Assembly: GCA_026770585.1 (NCBI GenBank)
Contig: MU646377.1
Location: 258,331 to 269,348, forward strand
DNA length: 11,018 nucleotides
Reading direction: 5' to 3'
Source: Baffinella frigidus
Lineage: Eukaryota; Cryptophyceae; Cryptomonadales; Baffinellaceae
A program made the translations under genes and the position numbers. The notes below the pieces were generated by a model, which did not search any database, was not told where the DNA came from, and saw only the letters and a list, made by a program, of their open reading frames with translations. Positions 1 to 4,548 of this stretch are shown here, one piece after another. How positions within the stretch are numbered: position 1 is the first letter of the stretch; every line of letters starts with the position of its first letter.

Positions 1-112
1 AGGGTTTAGGGTTTAGGGTTTAGGGTTTAGGGTTTAGGGTTTAGGGTTTAGGGTTTAGGGTTTATGGTTTATGGTTTAGGGTTTAGGGTTTAGGGTTTAG
101 GGTTTAGGGTTA
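1..112 (+). repeat. Telomere-type TTTAGGG array, G-rich strand pointing inward
   Basis: About 16 head-to-tail heptamers TTTAGGG run from the first base to about 112, with two adjacent TTTATGG variants near 61-74, and end at 'ttaaggtcc'. This is the Arabidopsis-type telomere unit. At a true left chromosome end the plus strand should read CCCTAAA, because the G-rich strand runs 5' to 3' towards the terminus. This array therefore points into the window. It may be interstitial, or the contig may begin inside a repeat or an inverted join. Confidence 0.9.
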
Positions 113-128
113 AGGTCCTTCACCTAGC

Positions 129-238
129 TGCCCGTAACCGACTTAAGGACACACACAGCCCTATGCTCCTGCGGTCGGCTTATTTTTTAGGAGCCTCTGA
201 ACTACTAAGAAAAGGTGCGTGCCCCGACTCGCGAGTCC
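129..238 (-). mobile_element. Degenerate foldback (MITE-like) element remnant
   Basis: The left part (about 131-172) carries the family's subterminal string 'aaggacacacac' followed by 'ctatgctcct'. The right part (about 214-238) carries 'ggtgcgtg' and then 'ctcgcgagt', resembling the right arm of the copy at 3956-4066. It directly abuts the better copy at 239-355. It includes a perfect 12-bp palindrome, gactcgcgagtc, at 226-237. Termini are eroded, so the exact ends are uncertain. Confidence 0.4.
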
Positions 239-355
239 GGAGTTACTCGAAATCAAGGACACACACCACCCGTAGGGAGATCCTATGCTCCCAGGACTAC
301 CCAGCCCTACTGTAGGACCCTACGGCGGTGCATGTCCTTAATTTCGAGTAACCCC
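239..355 (-). mobile_element. Foldback MITE-like element, copy 1
   Basis: The left arm 239-276 and right arm 319-355 are inverted copies of each other with a handful of mismatches; the outer motif is 'ggrgttactcgaaat'. The core holds the family palindrome CCTACTGTAGG at 306-316 and a 'tatgctcccaggac' segment. Its reverse complement aligns along its length with the copy at 3956-4066. No protein is encoded, so it would need a transposase in trans. No target-site duplication is evident. Confidence 0.7.
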
Positions 356-810
356 TGTGCCTCCTGGCAAGAGACCCATTCAAGGGGGGGGGGGTGTGTG
401 CCTTAATTGATACCAATACGGCTGCCGCGTACCTCACCCCACGAAGGCGATGGTTGAGCAGGAACGACGCGAGAAGTCATGCGCTCTCACCAAGTTGCGG
501 GTTCGGGAGACCTGCGCCCCACGTCTCTTCTGGTGAAAAATCTGGCTCTCTCTCTCTGACACCCTCCCCACGGCAGCCAGGAGTTGACAGCACACAGGAA
601 GGTAGATCGAAGTCTCTGGGTGCATATGGTACAGCGGCTGACTCCCAGGAACATGCACCCACGGGATGGCGGGGGAAGCTCGCCCCCCAATCCATTGCCG
701 GTGTCCGAAGTAAGGCATGCGGCAGGCAATGACATGGCAGGCCGCATACATTGCCTACCCCCATGGTGGCACGGAAGGTTCCCCCGCAGCTCCAGCAGCC
801 TGAGCTCTGT
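356..810. other. Unassigned stretch before the GC-rich duplication
   Basis: No gene, RNA or convincing repeat was recognised. It contains an 11-base G run (384-394) followed by 'tgtgtgccttaattga', weakly resembling the right arm of the foldback family. Several reading frames stay open on both strands, but none encodes a recognisable domain. Confidence 0.4.
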
Positions 811-1370
811 GGGGCCACAGCGTGGGCCCCAGAAAACGTGGACCCTCCAGAAAGGGAGGGTGGGAGCGAGCGAGCGAGAGATAGGGAAAGAGGGGCGGAG
901 AGCCAGAGAGCGAGCAGCACGGAGATCCTGGGGGAGCAGCACAGGCGGGTGGCAAAACAGAGGGTCCAGGTGCCCCCCGTGGGGGAGGGCCCACGGGCTC
1001 AGAGGGCCCTGGGACCCACTCTGCCAGGTGAGAGGCCCCTTGTGGGCCCGGAGGGCCTCGTTTCCCAGCAGGAAGGGAACAGGAGGGAGCGTTCTCCAGA
1101 CCTGCACGCACCAGTCTTCGCTCTGTACCAACACGCACGGACGGTGGGAAACACGCCTTGGGGCACAAGCGTGGGCCCGACCCTACTCGCCTCCAGAGAG
1201 CGAGCGAGTGAGCGAGCGAGAGGGAGTTAGGGAGAGGGACGCAGACAGCAAGTGAGCGAGCGCCTCAGCAGCCGGGTGGCCCACAGAGGATCAGGGTGAG
1301 GGGGTCCACGGGATCCACGGGCCGGAGGGCCCGGTGGGCCCGGGACCCACCTCCGGGCCCCTTGCGGGCC
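811..1370. repeat. Imperfect GC-rich tandem duplication (~350-bp offset)
   Basis: A block starting 'ggggccacagcgtgggccc' at 811 recurs, diverged, at 1160. In both places the order is the same: a 'gagcgagcgag' purine tract (863-910; 1195-1262), a 'cgggtggc' segment (948; 1274), then a GGGCCC/GGGACCCAC-rich block (983-1040; 1320-1370). Copy 2 contains a perfect 8-bp-arm hairpin, ccttgcgg-g-ccgcaagg, at 1360-1376. Long overlapping open frames here are probably a consequence of the purine/GC bias. A plus-strand 'cag|gtgaga' donor-like site lies at 1027/1028, but no exon could be defined. Confidence 0.5.
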
Positions 1371-1463
1371 GCAAGGAGCCCGGGGGGCCTGGAGGGAAAT
1401 CAGATGCGGGCCCGCAGGGGAGGGCCCGATGGCTTTGGGCCCTCTTCCCAGGGGATTCGGTGT

Positions 1464-1491
1464 TCGATCCTGTCCACATGCACAGGATCGA
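1464..1491. repeat. Perfect 10-bp-arm hairpin
   Basis: The arms are tcgatcctgt (1464-1473) and acaggatcga (1482-1491), with loop ccacatgc. It lies about 100 bp upstream of the first tRNA-Cys. There is no T tract, so it is not a pol III terminator. Function unknown. Confidence 0.5.
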
Positions 1492-1593
1492 CCTCGGCAT
1501 GTGCCTCGTCATTTTAGAATGTGGAAGCTCAATAACCTGTTGAATTGTTTGGTATATTAACACTCCGAATCATTTACACTGCATCGAGCAATA

Positions 1594-1664
1594 GGTTGCT
1601 TAGCTCAGTGGTAGAGCGGCTGACTGCAGATCAGCAGGTCTCGAGTTCGAACCTCGAAGTAACC
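1594..1664 (+). tRNA. tRNA-Cys (anticodon GCA), copy 1
   Basis: A 71-nt cloverleaf can be drawn in full. The acceptor stem is GGTTGCT/AGTAACC (one G-T pair), the D stem GCTC/GAGC with loop AGTGGTA, and the anticodon stem GCTGA/TCAGC with loop CTGCAGA (T33, anticodon GCA). The T stem is TCGAG/CTCGA with the canonical loop TTCGAAC. The pol III internal A box (TAGCTCAGTGG, about 1601-1611) and B box (AGTTCGAACCT, 1644-1654) are intact. There is no intron and no encoded CCA, as expected for a eukaryotic nuclear gene. A T6 tract follows 16 nt downstream. Confidence 0.96.
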
Positions 1665-1680
1665 TTATCAAGCATGACAC

Positions 1681-1686
1681 TTTTTT
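1681..1686 (+). terminator. Pol III T6 terminator of tRNA-Cys copy 1
   Basis: A run of six Ts lies 17 nt after the last tRNA base, with no earlier run of four or more Ts, so it would give a short 3' trailer. It is assigned by position. Confidence 0.75.
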
Positions 1687-1759
1687 GCATTTTGATGGTT
1701 CTCTTTTTGCTTTACAATGCAGTTTGGAACTTTTAGAGGCTCGCTCTTTCTCGCTCCTA

Positions 1760-1816
1760 AGTTGACGGATTGGTACCGCAGTTCTGGTCTGTCAACTTGG
1801 GAATAGTCCGTCAACT
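1760..1816. other. Stem-forming repeat between the tRNA genes, copy 1
   Basis: A perfect 10-bp inverted repeat, agttgacgga (1760-1769) and tccgtcaact (1807-1816), encloses a 37-nt loop containing 'ggtacc' and 'tgtcaacttg'. A diverged copy lies at 2024-2079. The outer stem base pair G-C here is C-G in the other copy, so pairing is maintained. It could be a structured RNA element or terminal repeats of a small mobile element. No family recognised. Confidence 0.55.
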
Positions 1817-2023
1817 CGAGTGAGGATAGCTCACTTTTTTACTTTCCCCAGTTTATTTGGCCCACCAACCAGTCGCTAGACTACGGGGCACGAACCTCCC
1901 TGGAAATCCGGGGTGCTAGTTGACTTTTGGCATGTTTTTTCTGCAAGAATCCAATAATCAACTTAACCATGGTTCCTCGTGATGTGCCGGCGGTTGGGTC
2001 TCCTAAGCCCTTTTATGCACCAA

Positions 2024-2079
2024 AGTTCACGGATTTGTACCAGAACCGAAGATTGTCAACTTGTGAATAGTCCGTGAAG
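2024..2079. other. Stem-forming repeat between the tRNA genes, copy 2
   Basis: It matches the copy at 1760-1816 in 'acggatt', 'gtacc', 'tgtcaactt' and 'gaatagtccgt'. The left arm is agttcacgga and the right arm tccgtgaaga; eight of ten positions pair. The internal G-to-C change on the left is matched by C-to-G on the right. It ends about 60 bp upstream of the second tRNA-Cys. Confidence 0.5.
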
Positions 2080-2141
2080 ACGAGAGATTCAATGATATAG
2101 GTATGGCTGATTGGAGCCATTGTTCATCCAGTAACGGATCA

Positions 2142-2212
2142 GGTTGCTTAGCTCAGTGGTAGAGCGGCTGACTGCAGATCAGCAGGTCTCGAGTCCGAAC
2201 CTCGAAGTAACC
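2142..2212 (+). tRNA. tRNA-Cys (anticodon GCA), copy 2, altered T loop
   Basis: It is identical over 71 nt to the gene at 1594-1664 except for one base in the T loop: TTCGAAC has become TCCGAAC. This replaces the near-universal T55 (pseudouridine in the mature tRNA) and also alters the B-box promoter element. All stems and the GCA anticodon are intact, and an immediate T8 terminator follows. It may be functional, weakly transcribed, or an early pseudogene. Confidence 0.9.
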
Positions 2213-2220
2213 TTTTTTTT
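2213..2220 (+). terminator. Pol III T8 terminator of tRNA-Cys copy 2
   Basis: Eight Ts start at the base after the tRNA 3' end. Strong by length; the position is typical. Confidence 0.85.
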
Positions 2221-2280
2221 GGAGACCTTCCCTTTTTCTTCTTCTTCTTCTTTGATATCAGTCAACTCCTTTGTTCGCCG

Positions 2281-2352
2281 ACGTCCGGAAATACAAGAGG
2301 TTATTTCGGGGTCGGCTACGAGGCTCGTACGAGCTCGTACCGGTATTTCCGG
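2281..2352. repeat. Nested palindromes upstream of the SIM ORF
   Basis: The outer arms ccggaaatac (2285-2294) and gtatttccgg (2343-2352) pair perfectly. Inside them, two overlapping perfect palindromes occur: gctcgtacgagc (2323-2334) and gtacgagctcgtac (2327-2340). It lies about 120 bp before the ATG at 2473, so it could be a regulatory operator-like site, an RNA hairpin or a foldback remnant. A pyrimidine tract ending in CAG at 2261 just upstream resembles a 3' splice site. Confidence 0.5.
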
Positions 2353-2472
2353 CGTGCTGCAAATAGATCCCGCATTCAACTGCAGACAAAGGATTTGACC
2401 TGCCCTCTCTCGCCATGTCCATCACGATCCCATATCCCCGACGCGAACCCAAGCATCACCAACCAAGCAAGC

Positions 2473-2781
2473 ATGGAGACCGACCTGACCAACCAAGAAA
2501 GCATCGAGGTCATCGATCTCACCGGAGAGGAGGAGGAGCGTCTGGCGGAGGGTCCTTGGTTCGTGGAGGCCTCTGCACACGAAGCGTCGTACCAGTACGA
2601 CCCGCACGGAGACACGGAGAGCGACAGCGAGGAGGAGGAGGAGGAGGAGACCCGCGCTGCGTCGACTGAGCCAAACAAATCCGCGAAGCGTCGTTTTTCG
2701 CCCGCTCTGGACGAGGGGGGGGACACTGCGGCGTGTGATAGACTCAGGGTTGGTTGGGAGGTCACACGAGAGAGAAGATAA
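2473..2781 (+). CDS. Small acidic protein with a SUMO-interaction-like motif
   Basis: A 102-residue ORF whose ATG has strong eukaryotic context (A at -3, G at +4). Residues about 11-21 read IEVIDLTGEEE, the classic hydrophobic V-I-D-L-T core plus acidic tail of a SUMO-interacting motif. A CK2-type acidic run (ESDSEEEEEEE) lies around residues 50-60, then a basic KSAKRRFSP, a candidate nuclear-localisation and proline-directed phosphorylation site. Near the start, a 17-nt direct duplication gives TNQASME and TNQESIE (the first copy mostly upstream of the ATG). The frame is also open upstream to about 2263, just after a possible 3' splice site at 2261, so the true start may be earlier and the gene may be spliced. 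No RING or other catalytic domain is seen. SUMO binding and nuclear location are inferences from motifs. Confidence 0.5.
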   Translation: METDLTNQESIEVIDLTGEEEERLAEGPWFVEASAHEASYQYDPHGDTESDSEEEEEEETRAASTEPNKSAKRRFSPALDEGGDTAACDRLRVGWEVTRERR

Positions 2782-2899
2782 TCTCGAGGGACCTACCCGG
2801 AGTCGTATCACCAAGTATACAACGTATACGAAGAGATAAGGACGACGCAGGATTGCTTCCCGCTGCTCGCGGTGGCGTTGTCGGGGGGCGGGGCGGCGG

Positions 2900-3160
2900 A
2901 GCGGTATGCCATACCCCTAAGGGCCCTAACCCCTACCGGTACACTCTACACCCCAACTTAATTAATTAAATTGTTATTAATAAACCTGGACCCTGGTAAA
3001 CCTTGTTTCCCCCCCTGGTGCCTATGACATATTAATGAACCTGAACCCTAAACCCTAATAATAAACCCTGATATTAAGCCCTAACCCTTAAACCTTAAAC
3101 CCTGAGCCTAATAAAATCCCCAAACCCTAATAAACCCTAACCCCTGAACCAGGTTCCCGA
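2900..3160 (-). repeat. Degenerate telomere-like repeats, C-rich strand
   Basis: Many CCCTAAA-like words (ccctaaaccctaata, aaccctgatatt, taaaccctaacccc) are mixed with AT-rich 'ttaattaattaaattgtta' sequence. The orientation is opposite to that at 1-112. No gene seen; minor stretches fit neither unit. Confidence 0.7.
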
Positions 3161-3190
3161 ACCTTGAGAGGAAGTTCAGGAGCGAGCAAA

Positions 3191-3322
3191 ATGGCTCCAA
3201 CAACCAAGAGCGGAAGAGGCTCCAGGGGGAGGCTACGCTCCAGGAAGAGGTTGGATAGAAGGGATCAAGTCCTGGGAGGCGCGTGCGGGCTCAAGGTGTG
3301 GTGGTCGAGCCGTTTCCTGTGA
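3191..3322 (+). CDS. Short basic ORF (43 aa) followed by a polyA signal
   Basis: The ATG has good context (AAAATGG). The product begins MAPTTKSGRGSRGRLRSRKR, is strongly Arg/Lys-rich in its first half, and ends WWSSRFL before TGA. AATAAA lies 4 nt after the stop. It resembles the size and charge of small ribosomal or nucleic-acid-binding proteins, but I do not recognise it. It could also be the first exon of a spliced gene or chance. Confidence 0.3.
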   Translation: MAPTTKSGRGSRGRLRSRKRLDRRDQVLGGACGLKVWWSSRFL

Positions 3323-3325
3323 GTC

Positions 3326-3331
3326 AATAAA
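3326..3331 (+). promoter_or_regulatory. AATAAA polyadenylation-signal candidate
   Basis: The hexamer AATAAA lies directly after the stop codon of the 43-aa ORF, followed by a T/G-containing stretch. It would leave almost no 3' UTR before the signal, which is unusual; assigned only by sequence. Confidence 0.3.
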
Positions 3332-3490
3332 GAGAGATGTTACATGTGTAACGGGTGCCAAATTCGACCACTTTTGTCAAACCTGCCCGAACTCACCCCT
3401 CTTTCACCCGTTTTTGCGTCTGTGTAGTAAAATTGAGCTGACTCCCAAATCTGGAATTTTGATGTTCGTTGTGCACCGTGTCACGGTCCC

Positions 3491-3491
<1 letters not shown>
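3332..3491. other. Spacer with no recognised feature
   Basis: Unique-looking sequence between the AATAAA and the TC tract. No gene, RNA or repeat family was recognised. Confidence 0.4.

Positions 3492-3538
<47 letters not shown>
3492..3538 (+). repeat. (TC)23 microsatellite
   Basis: 47 bases of uninterrupted TC dinucleotide. It ends six bases before a 'gggag|ATGAGG' junction and could act as the polypyrimidine tract of a 3' splice site on the plus strand. On the minus strand it is the source of a spurious Arg-Glu repeat translation. Confidence 0.95.
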
Positions 3539-3540
<2 letters not shown>

Positions 3541-3543
3541 GAG

Positions 3544-3605
3544 ATGAGGGCGCCCGTGGCGTGCGTCAAGGCGCCGCAGGACATCTCCTCGGTGCTGGGC
3601 CTACT
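3544..3605 (+). CDS. Possible single exon, strand uncertain
   Basis: A GC-rich island with codon-like composition lies between a long pyrimidine tract ending in AG and a 'gtaaaccctaaaccc' donor-like boundary, just like the exon islands further right. Read plus it gives MRAPVACVKAPQDISSVLG and on to LL; the TAA at 3605-3607 could alternatively be a stop. The minus strand is also open over this stretch. It is listed because of the splice-like borders; function unknown. Confidence 0.3.
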
Positions 3606-3635
3606 GTAAACCCTAAACCCTAAACCTAAACCTAA
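3606..3635 (-). repeat. Short CCCTAAA run
   Basis: Four CCCTAAA/CCTAAA units directly follow the island at 3544-3605. The orientation is opposite to the array at 1-112. Confidence 0.8.
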
Positions 3636-3689
3636 AGCACTTGCAGTGGTGGCGCGGCGTGCAGTTAGCAGGCGCCGTTCCCCGCGGGT

Positions 3690-3875
3690 TGAAACGAAGC
3701 ACTGCAGCTCGCTTCTTTCTCGTTCTTACCTCTGAAGTGGCGAGCTGGTCAAATTTGACCCGCAAGAGGTCCTAGGCAGGTCCTAGGGCCCTACCGTAGG
3801 GCGTATGAACCTACTCGCCACTTGAGGGATATTCAAGCTAGGCAGATCTGAGGAGGTGAAACGAAGCACTGCAGC
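3690..3875. repeat. 19-bp direct repeats flanking a foldback core
   Basis: tgaaacgaagcactgcagc occurs exactly at 3690-3708 and 3857-3875. The 148 bp between them contains a degenerate copy of the foldback family. The repeats do not abut the element, so they are not a clean target-site duplication. Confidence 0.7.
3731..3827. mobile_element. Degenerate foldback element with family core
   Basis: The arms aagtggcgag (3735-3744) and ctcgccactt (3814-3823) are perfect inverted repeats. The interior holds 'ggtcctagggcc' and the palindrome CCTACCGTAGG (3790-3800), which is the family core. It also holds the perfect 14-bp palindrome ggtcaaatttgacc at 3747-3760. Terminal sequence differs from the other copies, so this is a diverged or chimeric member. 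Confidence 0.5.
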
Positions 3876-3955
3876 GCAGGATTGGTTTGGCGCATGCTTC
3901 GTTGGCCCAGCGATCTGTGTGCGCTTCCACAGCAGGCAGGCTTGCGGTTCAGTTA

Positions 3956-4066
3956 CAGGGGTTACTCGCGAATAAGAACCGCGCCAGGGTCCTACAGTAG
4001 GGCCACTCCTAGGAGCATAACACCACCCCATCGACGGTGCGTGTCCTTATTCGCGAGTAACCCCTG
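3956..4066 (+). mobile_element. Foldback MITE-like element, best terminal repeats
   Basis: A perfect 21-bp terminal inverted repeat, 3956-3976 against 4046-4066, starts CAGGGGTTACTCGCG. The interior has CCTACAGTAGG (3991-4001) and 'cctaggagcata'. It is 111 bp long and non-coding. CAGGG-type termini recall the general CAGRG ends of hAT elements, but no 8-bp target duplication is present, so the superfamily is undetermined. Confidence 0.8.
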
Positions 4067-4222
4067 AACATGTACACGTAGGACGTTCCACACGCTTGCT
4101 TGGCCTCGTTTACTCCCACGGCTCGGGACTGCCAGCCTCTGCACCCAGGTTTGAGAAGGACCGAGATACCTGGGGCCCTACTGTGGGGTGCCATCTCGCC
4201 TCTGCACCGACCCGCCGCCTTA

Positions 4223-4335
4223 CAGGGGTACCTCGCTCATCAACCAACCCCCCCTAGGTCCCTACAGTAGGGCTATGCCTAGGGCCCTACGGTGGTCCTA
4301 GGGGGCTGGGCGTTTCTTATAAGCGAGGCACTCTG
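4223..4335 (+). mobile_element. Foldback MITE-like element with decayed right end
   Basis: The left end caggggtacctcgctcat is nearly identical to the copy at 6801-6924. The right end (cttataagcgaggcactctg) is its mutated inverse. The core carries CCTACAGTAGG (4261-4271) and paired 'ccctaggt'/'cctagggg' segments. Another isolated core-like piece, 'ggccctactgtggggt', lies just upstream near 4174-4190. Confidence 0.65.
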
Positions 4336-4489
4336 GACATGCACGTGACCCGCCGGGCCGGGACAGCGCGAGAGTCCAACACGAGGCCTCTTCCTAGCTA
4401 GGAGCCTGGGAGTGTCGGTAGGAGGGTAGGACGGGGAACTCCGACCACGGCACTACATATACGTATACAGACCTACCCACAAGGAGCCC
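4336..4489. other. Intergenic spacer downstream of the minus-strand gene
   Basis: No gene recognised. It contains a perfect palindrome, tatacgtata, at 4458-4467. If the minus-strand gene ends at 4490, its 3' UTR and polyadenylation site would lie here; no AATAAA is seen on the minus strand. Confidence 0.35.
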
Positions 4490-4548
4490 TTACGCCTGGG
4501 CCGGAGGCTGCGTGGCTGGCGCCTTGCTCTGCTTGTACGCTTTCAGCC
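4490..4548 (-). CDS. Terminal exon with stop codon
   Basis: The acceptor 'ctacaccag' precedes GG-CTG-AAA. The product ends LKAYKQSKAPATQPPAQA, with TAA at 4490-4492. The two leading Gs complete the codon split by the donor of the preceding exon (GACG|gt), giving D-G-L-K-A-Y. This phase match was not used to define the exons and supports the model. Confidence 0.6.

Noticed and set aside
1-112. Native chromosome end
   Set aside because: The repeat orientation is opposite to that expected for the left end of the plus strand.
584-1255. Long overlapping open frames on both strands, including an ATG at 763 giving 155 residues to 1230
   Set aside because: The region is a diverged GC/purine-rich duplication in which most frames stay open. 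No recognisable domain, and several frames compete equally.
1545-1736. Open frame across tRNA-Cys copy 1 (LSSVVERLTADQQVSS)
   Set aside because: This peptide is the translation of the tRNA gene itself; no coding evidence outside it. The same applies to 2144-2398 over copy 2.
3393-3623. Arg-Glu or Ser-Leu dipeptide repeat proteins
   Set aside because: Both are translations of the (TC)23 microsatellite.
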